Shown in pieces: positions 11,925 through 20,780 of a stretch of DNA of 64,000 bases. Both the position numbers and the translations under genes were made by a program. The stretch spans positions 62,001 to 126,000 of the forward strand of contig NZ_WXEW01000002.1 in NCBI RefSeq assembly GCF_009901565.1, given 5' to 3'. Positions within the stretch are counted from its first letter, which is position 1. Every line of letters starts with the position of its first letter. Source of the stretch: Herbidospora solisilvae (lineage in GTDB: Bacteria; Actinomycetota; Actinomycetes; Streptosporangiales; Streptosporangiaceae). The notes under the pieces are model-generated. The model saw only the letters and a program-made list of their open reading frames with translations, was not told where the DNA came from and did not search any database.

Positions 11925-13340
11925 GTGGGCGAATCACTCGTCGGAGCCGCGTACCTGGTCGCCGGGATCGTGGGATGGGTCGTCCAGCCCCGCTATCGCG
12001 CCGGGCCCCTGCTCGCCGGGGTCGGGGCGCTCTGGCTGCTCACCAAGTTCGGTCCCGCCCCGCCGGTGATCGGCAGCGCGTGGGCGGCGGTGCTGGGGCA
12101 CTGGCTGATCACGTTTCCCACCGGGCGGGCCGAGACCACCGTGCGGCGGGCCGGGGTCGGCGTCGTCTACGCGGCCCTCGTGGTCGCGGCGATCGAACCG
12201 CTCGCCGGGCTGGCCGTCGGAGGCGCGGCGGTCGTCGCGGTGCAGGTGATCCGGTGGCGGGGGAGCGCGGCGGCGCGGCGGCGGGTGTTCAGCCCGGTCA
12301 CCCTGACCGGGCTGGTGGCGGTCGTGACGGTGCTGGGGTTGAAGCCCGTCGCGGCCGATCCGACGGCCGAGGCCCTGTTACAGGTCGCCTTCGGGCTCGT
12401 TCCGGCCGGATATCTGGCCGGGCTGTTTCATCGCCGGATGCGGCGGGGCGCGGTGGCCGACCTCGTGGTGCGGCTGGGCGACGTCCAAGCGAACGGGATC
12501 GAGGCCGAGCTGGCCGCGACGCTGCGCGATCCCGCGCTCCGGGTCGGCTACTGGGCGGGAGACCGCTACGTCGACCTCGCCGGTCGGGAGGTCCAAGTGC
12601 CCGAGGGCGGGGCCACGCGGGTCGACCGGGCGGGGGAGCGGCTGGCGGTGCTCGTCCACGACCCCGTGCTCTTCGAGGAGCCCGAGCTGATCGAGGCCGC
12701 CTGCGCGGCGGCCGGGCTGGCGTTGTGGAACGAGCGGCTCGCCGCCGACCTTCGCCTGCGCATCCGGCAGGCGCGGGAGGCGACCGAGGCCGAACGGCGG
12801 CGGATCGAGCGCGACCTGCACGACGGCGTGCAGCAGCGGTTGTTGTCGATCCCGATGACGTTGTCGCTGGCCGAGGCGTCCCGCGACCCCGCGCCACTGA
12901 TCAGAGAGGCCCGGCACGCCCTGCTCGCGGTGCTCGGCGACCTGCGGGCGCTGACCCAGGGCATCCACCCCCCAGTGCTCACCGAACGGGGGCTCGCCGG
13001 GGCGGTCGCGGAGCTGGCCGCGCTCTCGCCCGTGCCCGTGCGGGTCACGGCCCGCGTCGGCGACCTGCCGCCGGAGGTCGAGACCGTCGCTTACTACGTC
13101 GTCGCCGAAGGGCTGGCCAACGTGAGCAAACACGCCGGGGCGACCGAGGCGGTCGTGCGCGTCGTGACGGCCGGGGGAGTGTTGTCGGTCGAGATCCGCG
13201 ACGACGGCGTCGGCGGGGCCGACACCACGCGCGGCACCGGGCTGCGCGGTCTGGCCGAACGCGTCGCCGTCTGCGGCGGGACCTTCCACGTGGACGATCG
13301 CGCCGGCACCGTCGTCAGGGCGGTGCTGCCGTGCGGGTGA
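11925..13340 (+). CDS. membrane sensor histidine kinase (NarL/LuxR-type system)
   Basis: 471 residues. The first about 165 residues form several hydrophobic segments (roughly 5-45, 50-65, 80-105, 125-165) with little extracytoplasmic sequence, so it may sense a membrane-associated signal. HisKA_3 dimerisation helix with phospho-acceptor His299 in RIERDLHDGVQQRL, then an HATPase_c domain with N-box ANVSKHAGA and the G-box DDGVGGAD. The GTG start gives a TM start directly. Its stop overlaps the response regulator's GTG, so kinase and regulator are a coupled pair. The signal is unknown. Confidence 0.88.
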   Translation: MGESLVGAAYLVAGIVGWVVQPRYRAGPLLAGVGALWLLTKFGPAPPVIGSAWAAVLGHWLITFPTGRAETTVRRAGVGVVYAALVVAAIEPLAGLAVGGAAVVAVQVIRWRGSAAARRRVFSPVTLTGLVAVVTVLGLKPVAADPTAEALLQVAFGLVPAGYLAGLFHRRMRRGAVADLVVRLGDVQANGIEAELAATLRDPALRVGYWAGDRYVDLAGREVQVPEGGATRVDRAGERLAVLVHDPVLFEEPELIEAACAAAGLALWNERLAADLRLRIRQAREATEAERRRIERDLHDGVQQRLLSIPMTLSLAEASRDPAPLIREARHALLAVLGDLRALTQGIHPPVLTERGLAGAVAELAALSPVPVRVTARVGDLPPEVETVAYYVVAEGLANVSKHAGATEAVVRVVTAGGVLSVEIRDDGVGGADTTRGTGLRGLAERVAVCGGTFHVDDRAGTVVRAVLPCG

Positions 13341-13978
13341 CCCTCGCCGAAGACAACACGCTGCTGCGCGAGGGCCTGGTCAGGCTGCTCGACGAGGCCG
13401 GCTTCACGGTCGTCGGAGCGCACGACGACGCCGCGGGCCTGCTGCGGTCGGTGGCCGAACACCGCCCCGACGTCGCGATCGTCGACATCCGCCTGCCGCC
13501 GACCCGCACCGACGAGGGCCTGCGGGCGGCGGGGCGGATCCGGCGGCTCCATCCCGGTACGGGGGTGCTCGTCCTCTCCCAGTACGTCCGCCTCACCTAC
13601 ACGGTCGAACTGCTCGACGGCGGCGCGAAGGGCGTCGGCTACCTGCTCAAAGACCGGGTGACGGACCTGGCCGAGTTGACCGCGGCGGTGCGGCAGGTCG
13701 GCGGCGGCGGGGCGGCGTTCGACCCGATCGTCATCGACCAGCTCGTCGGCCGCCGGGACAGACCCGACGACCCGCTCAACGAGCTCAGCGAACGGGAACG
13801 GGCCGTGTTGTCGCTGATGGCGGAGGGCCGCACCAACCAGGCCATCGCCACCCGCCTCGGCATCGCCGAACGCACCGTCGAGAAGCACTGCTCGGGCATC
13901 TTCGCCAAGCTCACCCTGCCCGCCCATCCCGACGACCACCGCCGCGTCCTGGCGGTCCTGCGCTACCTGAACGGGTGA
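13331..13978 (+). CDS. LuxR/NarL-family response regulator
   Basis: 215 residues: receiver domain with phospho-acceptor Asp52 (AIVDIRLPP) and the Lys of LLKDRV, followed by a C-terminal LuxR helix-turn-helix (ELSERERAVLSLMAEGRTNQ region). The GTG start overlaps the kinase gene by 10 nt. It is the cognate transcription regulator of the kinase at 11925. Targets are not evident; the next gene downstream on the same strand could be one. Confidence 0.9.
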   Translation: MRVTLAEDNTLLREGLVRLLDEAGFTVVGAHDDAAGLLRSVAEHRPDVAIVDIRLPPTRTDEGLRAAGRIRRLHPGTGVLVLSQYVRLTYTVELLDGGAKGVGYLLKDRVTDLAELTAAVRQVGGGGAAFDPIVIDQLVGRRDRPDDPLNELSERERAVLSLMAEGRTNQAIATRLGIAERTVEKHCSGIFAKLTLPAHPDDHRRVLAVLRYLNG

Positions 13979-14047
13979 GGCCAGCCGCACCCCTGATACG
14001 TGGAGGCACGCTTCCAGGCTCGTGAACCCGGCTCCAGACTCGGCCGG

Positions 14048-15151
14048 GTGAAGCTCAAGAGATGGGCCCTCATCGGGCTGGGCGTGCCGGCGCTGCTGGC
14101 CGGCGCCTTCCTCGTGTTCCTCCGCCCGCCGGTCGACCCCTTCGACCCGATCACCTGGGACCCCGGGCCACCATCCGAGGTCCCGCAGGACGTCCCAGCC
14201 GCCGGGGTGACCCCGATCGGCGCGTTGCGCGGGCCGGAGGACCTCGCCGTCGACGGCCGGGGCAACGTCTACACGGGCCTGATGGACGGCCGTCTGGTCA
14301 GGATCGTCCCCGGCGGCCGGCCGGAGACCTTCGCCCACGTCGGCGGGCGGCCGCTGGGGTTGGTCTTCGACGCCCAAGGGAACCTGCTGGTCGCCAACCA
14401 CGGCGTCGGCCTGCAGTCCGTCGCTCCCGACGGGACCGTCACCCTGCTCACCGACACCGCCGACGGCGAGCCGATCAGGTTCGCCAACGACCTCGCCGTG
14501 GCCGCCGACGGCACCGTCTACTTCTCCGACTCCAACAGCAGGCTGAACAACTCCACCCTCCCGGGCTCCGCCTTCTCCGTGTACGACTTCCTGGAAGGCC
14601 GCCCCCGGGGCAGGCTCCTCCGCTACGACCCCGCCGCGAAGACGACGACCACCCTGGTGAGAGACCTGTACTTCCCCAACGGCGTCGTCGTGACCGACGA
14701 CCAGAAGGCCCTGCTGGTGGTCGAGTCGACCCGCTACCGGGTGACCCGCGTCTCCCTCGACGACGGGACGACCTCGACCTTCCTCGACCACGTCCCCGGC
14801 ATCGGCGACGGCTTCACCCGGCTGCCCGACGGCAGGCTCCTGCTGCCGGTGTACGACCGGGTGCCCCTCCTCGACGACCGCGTCCTGCCGAATGTCTGGA
14901 CCCGTCGGCTCGCGGTACGGCTGCCCGCCGCCCTCCTGGCCGACGAGGACGACCCGCCCGCCGGGTCGATCCTCGTCCTCACCCCCGACGGCCGGATCGA
15001 GCGGAGACTGTCGGGCATCGACCCCGCCCCCGCCAACGTGGTGCCCTACGAGGAGGGTTGGCTGCTCGGCTCCCTCCAGGGCGGAGAACTGCGGACCATG
15101 CCGGCCGTCAGCTGGTGCGCACCAGGCGAAGGAAGGCCTTCAGCCCGGTGA
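14048..15151 (+). CDS. strictosidine synthase / SMP-30-like beta-propeller, membrane anchored
   Basis: About 367 residues from GTG 14048; an in-frame GTG at 14000 would add 16 residues. An N-terminal KLKRW plus a hydrophobic stretch (WALIGLGVPALLAGAFLVFL) looks like a signal anchor. The rest is a six-bladed propeller of the strictosidine-synthase/gluconolactonase superfamily: RGPEDLAVDGRGNVYTG, FANDLAVAADGTVYFSDSN, YFPNGVVVTDD and GDGFTRLPDGRLLLP repeats. Members are calcium-dependent hydrolases (lactonase or esterase-like); plant-type condensation activity is not implied. The C-terminal 44 bp overlap the convergent gene at 15108. Confidence 0.78.
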   Translation: MKLKRWALIGLGVPALLAGAFLVFLRPPVDPFDPITWDPGPPSEVPQDVPAAGVTPIGALRGPEDLAVDGRGNVYTGLMDGRLVRIVPGGRPETFAHVGGRPLGLVFDAQGNLLVANHGVGLQSVAPDGTVTLLTDTADGEPIRFANDLAVAADGTVYFSDSNSRLNNSTLPGSAFSVYDFLEGRPRGRLLRYDPAAKTTTTLVRDLYFPNGVVVTDDQKALLVVESTRYRVTRVSLDDGTTSTFLDHVPGIGDGFTRLPDGRLLLPVYDRVPLLDDRVLPNVWTRRLAVRLPAALLADEDDPPAGSILVLTPDGRIERRLSGIDPAPANVVPYEEGWLLGSLQGGELRTMPAVSWCAPGEGRPSAR

Positions 15152-15842
15152 TCAGCTCCTGGTTGTCGCTCAGCCCGTCGACGGTCTCGTCGAACTTCCT
15201 GGTCATCGTCGTGATCCGCCGGTTCAGGTCGTGGTCGGCGTCCTCCAGGATCGACCGCGCCGCCGCCAGCTCGCTGCGCACCTGCCGCAGCTCCTCGGTC
15301 AGCGTCTCGATCGACGCCTCCAGCGTGGTCCGCGCCTCGACCAGGTCCTTGACGTCGCCGCGCAGCGTCGCCACGTCCTGGCGCGGGTAGTGCAGCTCCT
15401 CCATCAGCGTGCCGACCCGGTCCTTCAGGTGGGTCAGGTAGGCGCCGGTGGGCCGGAACAGGGTCGCCAGCAGGTAGAAGCCGGAGAAGTAGTAGCCCAC
15501 GTACTCCCCGGAGAAGTACGTGACCACCGCGATCACCGCCGCCGAGACCACGTGCCCGAGCACCGCCAGCCGCAACATGCGCTTGGCGATGCCCCGGGCC
15601 TCGTCCTCACGGGCCTGCGGCACCTCGATGCCGCGCTCCCGCGACAGCGCGGTCTCGTGCACGACCCGGCGGGCCGAGAAGTACAGGTTCCACGGCACGG
15701 TCAGCAGGATCAGCAACCAGATCAGGCTCACCGCGCCGACGCCGATCGCCAGGACGGTGCTGGGGGCCACGCCGGTCGAGAAGGTCAACCAGGCGGCGAA
15801 TATCGCGAAAGTCAGAGAAACCAGGAAAATCCACCATTTCAT
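15108..15842 (-). CDS. membrane protein with C-terminal coiled coil
   Basis: 244 residues. Two hydrophobic segments at the N-terminus (about 4-22 and 28-50), two more about 92-112 and 115-128, then a long charged coiled coil (about 145-225; heptad-like DVATLRGDVKDLVEARTTLE). No catalytic motif is seen and I do not assign a family. The topology suggests a scaffold or signalling partner at the membrane. It may be co-transcribed with nothing: the next minus-strand gene upstream is 71 bp away. The 3' end overlaps the strictosidine-synthase-like gene. Confidence 0.7.
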   Translation of the reverse strand: MKWWIFLVSLTFAIFAAWLTFSTGVAPSTVLAIGVGAVSLIWLLILLTVPWNLYFSARRVVHETALSRERGIEVPQAREDEARGIAKRMLRLAVLGHVVSAAVIAVVTYFSGEYVGYYFSGFYLLATLFRPTGAYLTHLKDRVGTLMEELHYPRQDVATLRGDVKDLVEARTTLEASIETLTEELRQVRSELAAARSILEDADHDLNRRITTMTRKFDETVDGLSDNQELITGLKAFLRLVRTS

Positions 15843-15913
15843 GCCCCAAAGGATCTTCCATCCGGGGCTGTCCCAGCACCGCTTTCGTACTCAGACCTAG
15901 TAGGGGATCGGCA

Positions 15914-16621
15914 CTATCCGGGCCAGGGCACCCCGTCGTCCCACATGCGTTCCGCCTCGGCCGCGAAGCGGTGGAACCAGAGGCCGTCACCTGGCTCCAG
16001 TGCCAGGATCGGCCCGCTCTCGCCCGGCGGGCGGTGCTCGAAGCGCTGCGCGCAGACGTACACGCCGTCGATGACCTGGAGGCCCACCGTGGGGACGAAG
16101 CGGGTGAGCCGGATCTCCAGGTTGCCCCCGGTGAGTGAGCGCAGATGGTCGAGTTCGGCCAGGACGCCCCGGATGCGCCCGGCCAGCAGTGCCGGATCGG
16201 AGCCGCTGTAGCCGATCAGGGCCGCCGCCGCGATGACCGGCTCGTTGTCGGGGTCGACCATCATGACCCGGATCCGCGCGCCGCTCTCCAGCATCGCCTT
16301 CAGGTCGGCGCGCATCGTGTTGGCCGTCCGGGCCATCGACCGCCCGATGAACAGGTAGTCGCGGGCGCGGGCCCGCCGGGCCGCCAGCTCCGGCGGGAAG
16401 TCGTCGCGCAGGAGACGCCGGTCGGCGACCAGGTCGGCCACCTGGCGGCGCGACTTGATCTGCGAGAACGCCAGCAGCGCCAGCAGCGCGAGGGTCGCCG
16501 AGAGCAGCACCGGGGTCTCGGCCAGCCCGACGACACCCAAGGCGGTGAACGCCAGCGCGACCAGTCCGAGTAAGTAGAGGTCGAGGTTCTCGTCGCGGAC
16601 GAGGCGGGTCAGGCGCTTCAC
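15914..16621 (-). CDS. membrane protein of unknown function
   Basis: 235 residues. Two adjacent N-terminal hydrophobic segments (about 13-35, 37-50) are followed by a soluble domain with IGRSMARTANTMRADLKAML and RIRVMMVDPDNEP, a pattern seen in uncharacterised actinobacterial proteins with a phospholipase-D-like alpha/beta fold; the HKD catalytic motif is not visible. Function unknown. It lies 18 bp downstream of the SpoIIE phosphatase gene and may share its transcript, which would make it part of a membrane signalling unit. Confidence 0.68.
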   Translation of the reverse strand: MKRLTRLVRDENLDLYLLGLVALAFTALGVVGLAETPVLLSATLALLALLAFSQIKSRRQVADLVADRRLLRDDFPPELAARRARARDYLFIGRSMARTANTMRADLKAMLESGARIRVMMVDPDNEPVIAAAALIGYSGSDPALLAGRIRGVLAELDHLRSLTGGNLEIRLTRFVPTVGLQVIDGVYVCAQRFEHRPPGESGPILALEPGDGLWFHRFAAEAERMWDDGVPWPG

Positions 16622-16639
16622 GCGTCCATCATGGCGCGA

Positions 16640-18106
16640 TCAGGTCCCCTTCACCGCGAGACTGAACCAGACCGTCTTCCCGCCCGCCACGCGGCTCGTG
16701 CCCCATCGGTCGGCGAGCTGGTTCACCACGAACAGCCCGCGTCCCTCCTCGTCGTGGCGGCCGGGTTCGCGGAGCCTGGGCATGCGGTGGTCGTCGTCGC
16801 TGACCTCGCACAACAGGCTGTCGGTGCGCAGGAGCCGGACCGTGATCGGGCGGGCCGTGGCCCGCACCGCGTTGGTGACCAGCTCGGAGGCCAGCAGCTC
16901 GGCCGTCGGTATGAGGCTGTGCAGGCCCCATCCGGCCAGCGTGCGCCGCACCAGCCCGCGCACCCGCGACGGGGTCTGCGTGTGCGGCTCCAGCAGCCAC
17001 TGGGCGACGTCCTCGCTGGGGATGCCGGTGAACCGGATCGCCAGCATGGTCACGTCGTCGCGGGCCGGCGCGGCCGGGACCACGCTCGCGCAGACCTCCT
17101 CGATCGGCCGCACCCCGGCCAGCCCGCGCCGCAGGCGCTCGACTCCGACGCCGATGTCCTCGCCGCGCTCCTCGACCAGGCCGTCGGTGTAGAGGACGAG
17201 CACGCTGTCGTCGTCGGCCGCGATCTCCACCGTCTCGAACGCGTTGCGCCCGAGCCCGATCGGGGTGCCCGCGGGCGGCTGGAGCACCTCGGCCTTGCCC
17301 TCGGCGCTCACCAGGATCGGGGGCAGGTGGCCGGCGCTGGCGATGGTGCAGCGGCGCAGGACGGGGTCGTACACGCAGTAGACACAGGTCGTGATCGTCT
17401 GGGCGGCCAGGCGCTGCGCCATCTCGTCGAGCGACTGCAGCACCTGCTCGGCCGGCAGGTCCAGAGAGGCGAGCGTCTGTACGGCGATGCGCAACTGCCC
17501 CATGATCGCCGCCGCGTCGAGGCCGTGACCCATGACGTCGCCCACGACCAGGGCCACCCGGGAGCCGGGCAGCGGGATGACGTCGAACCAGTCGCCGCCC
17601 ACACGCGCGGCGGCGGGCTGGTAGCGGAACGCGATCTCCAGACCGGGCAGAGAGGGAGGCTGCCCGGGCCGGATCCCGCGTTGCAGGATCTCCAGCGTCT
17701 CCAGCTGGCGGCGGTGCAGTCGGCCGTGGAAGATCGTCAACGCCACCGGCACCGCCAGCTGCCCGGTGACCAGCACGTCGTCCTGGTCGAACTCGCCGCG
17801 TTCACGATCCCGCGCCAGCACCGCGCACCCGATGGCCTCGCCATAGGCCCGCAGCGGCACGGTCAGCAGCCGTCCGCCCACCAGTTCGGGAACCGTGGCC
17901 GCCGGATCGCCCGACCAGCGCGAGGGCAACCGCCCCCGCGGATCGAGCCGGTGCACGGCACCCCCGTCGAGGTAGACGGCGGCGGCGTCGGCCAGCCGGG
18001 GCACGGCCGCCTCGCAGAGCAGCCGTGCGGCCTGCTCCGGGTCGAGGCAGTCACCGATCGCCCGTGCCGTGTCACCGAGAAAAGCCAGACCCTCGGTGTC
18101 GATCAC
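16640..18106 (-). CDS. GAF-SpoIIE phosphatase-HATPase regulator (RsbU/RsbW-like fusion)
   Basis: 488 residues from GTG 18106, chosen because it starts 7 bp after the methyltransferase stop. Domains: GAF-like sensor about 5-150; SpoIIE-type PP2C phosphatase about 175-375 with GGDWFDVIPL, VVGDVMGHGLDAA and the terminal metal site ARDDVTML; C-terminal HATPase_c/RsbW-type kinase about 390-488 with N-box ASELVTNAVRA and GRGLFVVNQLADRWG. Such fusions control anti-sigma factor/antagonist phosphorylation by combining serine kinase and phosphatase activities. The partner STAS protein is not adjacent; the STAS gene at 39987 is the nearest candidate in the window. Confidence 0.85.
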   Translation of the reverse strand: MIDTEGLAFLGDTARAIGDCLDPEQAARLLCEAAVPRLADAAAVYLDGGAVHRLDPRGRLPSRWSGDPAATVPELVGGRLLTVPLRAYGEAIGCAVLARDRERGEFDQDDVLVTGQLAVPVALTIFHGRLHRRQLETLEILQRGIRPGQPPSLPGLEIAFRYQPAAARVGGDWFDVIPLPGSRVALVVGDVMGHGLDAAAIMGQLRIAVQTLASLDLPAEQVLQSLDEMAQRLAAQTITTCVYCVYDPVLRRCTIASAGHLPPILVSAEGKAEVLQPPAGTPIGLGRNAFETVEIAADDDSVLVLYTDGLVEERGEDIGVGVERLRRGLAGVRPIEEVCASVVPAAPARDDVTMLAIRFTGIPSEDVAQWLLEPHTQTPSRVRGLVRRTLAGWGLHSLIPTAELLASELVTNAVRATARPITVRLLRTDSLLCEVSDDDHRMPRLREPGRHDEEGRGLFVVNQLADRWGTSRVAGGKTVWFSLAVKGT

Positions 18107-18113
18107 TGCGCCG

Positions 18114-18782
18114 TCAGAACTGGTTCCGTCGGCAGTTGAGGAACAACTGGATCTCCGGCGGCGCCTGCGTGGTGGCCGGCGCGTAGGAGATGTCGGTCTC
18201 GACGGCCACGGTGAACCCGGTCTCCTCGACGAGGGCCCGCAGGTCTTCGCGCAGGTAACCGGTGACCCGGACGGGAGCGCCGAGGAACTGGAACGGCACG
18301 TCGTCGAGGTCGATCTCGACCATGCTGAGCGCCAGCAGCCCACCGGGCACGATCACGTCGTGGATCTTCTGCAACGCCGTCGCGATGTCGGCCCGCGGCA
18401 GCATCAGCAGCGAGAAGAACGCCACCACCGCGTCGAAGCGCCCAATAGAGGCGTCGATCTCGGTGACGTCGCGCTCCAGAAACGTGCCCTCGGGCACGTT
18501 CTTGCGCGCCAGGTCGAGCATGACGGGCGAGATGTCGATCCCGGTGACCTCGCAGCCCGCGTCGGCGAACTGCTTGGCGGTCGGCTCTCCGGTGCCGCAT
18601 CCGACGTCGAGCACCCGGGCGCCCGGCTGGAGCTGCTTGATCAGCCACTCCACGGCCGCGATCTGCCCCTCCTTGTGGGGAAAGGCGTCGTCGTACCGTG
18701 ACCCGATGCGGTTGAACGCCTCGGCCTGCATAGCCCGGTATTCGTCGCGACTTTGAGCCGAACCGGATTCAGTTGTCATCAT
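18114..18782 (-). CDS. class I SAM-dependent methyltransferase
   Basis: About 222 residues from ATG 18782 (MMTTESGS); the frame is open further upstream but reads into the promoter palindrome region. SAM motif I is VLDVGCGTGEPT, with the acidic motif II in VTGIDIS and a post-motif FDAVVAFFSLLMLP. Rossmann-type small-molecule methyltransferase; the substrate is unknown. It is followed 7 bp later by the SpoIIE phosphatase gene, so the two are probably one operon, and it diverges from the tyrosine-phosphatase-like gene across a palindromic site. Confidence 0.82.
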   Translation of the reverse strand: MMTTESGSAQSRDEYRAMQAEAFNRIGSRYDDAFPHKEGQIAAVEWLIKQLQPGARVLDVGCGTGEPTAKQFADAGCEVTGIDISPVMLDLARKNVPEGTFLERDVTEIDASIGRFDAVVAFFSLLMLPRADIATALQKIHDVIVPGGLLALSMVEIDLDDVPFQFLGAPVRVTGYLREDLRALVEETGFTVAVETDISYAPATTQAPPEIQLFLNCRRNQF

Positions 18783-18906
18783 GCCGCCATATGGGAGATC
18801 GCCGACTTCTGCCCACCAAGTGATAGGCCCTCCGGGCTCACAAGTCAAGATATATCTGCGTTAAATTGACATTTCACGCAAGCGACCTGCGATAACAACG
18901 TTGACT

Positions 18907-18925
18907 TGACGTGTCGGACAGGTCA
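18907..18925. promoter_or_regulatory. 19-bp palindromic operator candidate in a divergent promoter region
   Basis: TGACGTGTCGGACAGGTCA reads as TGAC-TGTC-GACA-GTCA with one unpaired base between each 4-mer, symmetrical in all 16 arm positions; flanking T and A extend it to 21 bp. It lies in the gap between the divergent methyltransferase and tyrosine-phosphatase-like genes, where a dimeric repressor would control both. A TGACATTT/AAATGTC pair further out (about 18865 and 18942) may be a second element. Confidence 0.6.
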
Positions 18926-18990
18926 ATGCTGCGAGTCAGATAAATGTCGGTTTATGGTCGGCAATGCCCCTTGACGAGAAAGGACCCTTC

Positions 18991-19692
18991 GTGCCCCATC
19001 TGTCCTGGGAAGGCTGTCACAACACGCGAGACCTGGGAGGTCTCCCACTTCACGACGGCGGCCAAACACCGTTCGGCGCGCTGATCCGCTCGGACAATCC
19101 CGAACGCCTGACGGCGGCGGGCTGGGCGGCCGCCGTGGCCCATGGAGTGCGAACCGTGGTCGACCTCCGCGAGTCCTGCTCGGCCGACCTCCGGCCCGCC
19201 GGCCTGACGACGGTCCGCATCGACCTCGACGACATGGCCGACGAACAGGTCTGGCGGCACATCCGCGACAACGACCTCGACGGGACGCCGCTCTACTACC
19301 GCTACTTCATGGAGTCCAAGCCGGCCCAGTGCGTCGCCGTGGCGACGGCGGTGGCCCGCGCGCCGGAAGGCGGCGTGCTGGTGCACTGCGGCCTGGGACG
19401 CGACCGGACCGGCCTCATCGTCATGCTGCTGCTGTCGCTGGCCGGGGTCACCCGGGAGGCGATCGCGGCCGACTACGAGGAGAGCACGTCCCGGCTGGTC
19501 CCGCTCTACCCGGCGCTGGGAATCGACGACCAGACCGCGGAGATCGAACAGATCCTGCGCACCAAGGGAACGACCCTGAGAGCCGCCGTGTACGACGCCC
19601 TCGACGGCTTCGACGCGGAGAAGTACCTCCTGGCCGCCGGCATGGACCCCGCTGACGTGACGGCGCTGAAGACCCGCCTCACCCGGCCCTGA
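18991..19692 (+). CDS. tyrosine/serine protein phosphatase, Y_phosphatase3 type
   Basis: About 233 residues. The GTG at 18991 is preferred because AAAGGA sits 8 nt upstream; an ATG at 18964 is in frame. The cysteine-phosphatase loop is HCGLGRDRTG (HCxxGxxRTG), with NTRDLGG near the N-terminus and RTVVDLRE before the loop, the typical layout of the PF13350 family. Substrates may be phosphotyrosine or phosphoinositide-like. It diverges from the methyltransferase operon and overlaps the convergent DUF817 gene by 14 bp. Confidence 0.86.
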   Translation: MPHLSWEGCHNTRDLGGLPLHDGGQTPFGALIRSDNPERLTAAGWAAAVAHGVRTVVDLRESCSADLRPAGLTTVRIDLDDMADEQVWRHIRDNDLDGTPLYYRYFMESKPAQCVAVATAVARAPEGGVLVHCGLGRDRTGLIVMLLLSLAGVTREAIAADYEESTSRLVPLYPALGIDDQTAEIEQILRTKGTTLRAAVYDALDGFDAEKYLLAAGMDPADVTALKTRLTRP

Positions 19693-20449
19693 CCCGCCGC
19701 TCCCGCGCGCCCCGCCAGGAGGCGACGATCACGAAGCTGACGGTCACCAGCAGCGCCCACGCCCCGATCTTCCCCGTGTGGACGAGCCGCCAGCCGTCCC
19801 GCTGATGCGGGTACTCCCACGCGCCGAAAAAGGTGGCGACGTTCTCCGCCACCCAGAGGAAGAACCCGGTCAGCAGCAGCGCCGGGGCCAGCGGCAGCCG
19901 GTAGCGGTGCCCGCCCACGGTGAACCACACCGCCGTCCCCCAGGTGACGACCACCAGCAGCACCGCCAGCGGCACCCGCAGGTCGACCCACCAATGGTGA
20001 CTGACGAAGTTGACGTAGATCGCCACCGCGAGGAGCGTCACGGGCAGGGCCCGGTAGGCGACCAGCCGGAGCGAGAGGATCCGCCAGGCCGCGCACACGT
20101 AACTCCCGACGGCGGCGTAGAGGAACCCGCTGTAGAGCGGCACCCCGAAGAACTTGGTGTAGGCGTCCTCGGGATAACTCCACGACCCGAGCCGCACCTT
20201 GACCAGCTCGAACGCCAGCCCGACCACATGGAAGCACCCGATGACGGCGACCTCCTCGGTGGTCTCCCACCGCATGACGCGGAACACCACGGTGAGCGCG
20301 AGGGCGTACAGGAGCAGCGCGTCATAACGCGGCACGGGCAGGGGCAGCACCGACGAGAGCGCCAGCCCCGCGAACAACCCCACCGCGAACCCGCACGCCT
20401 TCGCCTCGGCCCACGCGAACCGGACCAGCTGCGCGACGAAGAACCTCAC
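19679..20449 (-). CDS. DUF817 integral membrane protein
   Basis: About 256 residues from GTG 20449 (VRFFVAQLVRFAWAEA); an in-frame GTG at 20476 would add 9 residues. Around seven hydrophobic segments with the conserved DUF817 features: RFAWAEAKACGFA, a SWSYPEDAYTKFFGVPLYSGFLYAAVGSY-like centre and EYPHQRDGWRLVH near the C-terminus. Function unknown; members are compact bacterial membrane proteins. It is transcribed convergently to the phosphatase and its start faces the promoter of the secreted beta-helix gene. Confidence 0.78.
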   Translation of the reverse strand: MRFFVAQLVRFAWAEAKACGFAVGLFAGLALSSVLPLPVPRYDALLLYALALTVVFRVMRWETTEEVAVIGCFHVVGLAFELVKVRLGSWSYPEDAYTKFFGVPLYSGFLYAAVGSYVCAAWRILSLRLVAYRALPVTLLAVAIYVNFVSHHWWVDLRVPLAVLLVVVTWGTAVWFTVGGHRYRLPLAPALLLTGFFLWVAENVATFFGAWEYPHQRDGWRLVHTGKIGAWALLVTVSFVIVASWRGARERRVRAG

Positions 20450-20476
20450 GCCGCCATTCGATCCGCCGACCGGCAC

Positions 20477-20780
20477 GAGGTGGCGATGAACATGGGGAGA
20501 TCATGTGCGAAATCGGTGGTGGTGCCGCCGTGAAAGTTTCATGAGCGGCGGCGGTTCGCCCGGCCGGGACCGCCCGGATCGCGGCTGATCCCCCGCAAGA
20601 GCGGATGAGGGGGTGCCTGCCCCCGAATTGACACCTGTTGCCAGACACCTCTCTTGATGCAACATTACCTCAGACGTCAGTCGGCATACGTCATATGTTT
20701 GGGTGTTGCGGATTCTTCGTCGACGTGGCACGGGGCGGACGACCTCGCGACAGGTGAAGAACCAGCGAAAGGAAAAGAGC
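20477..20780. other. 304-bp intergenic region before the beta-helix gene
   Basis: No gene or RNA is recognised. The distal part (about 20640-20710) is AT-richer and holds short ACGTCA/CATATG elements that could belong to a promoter, but no symmetrical operator is convincing. Confidence 0.4.
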
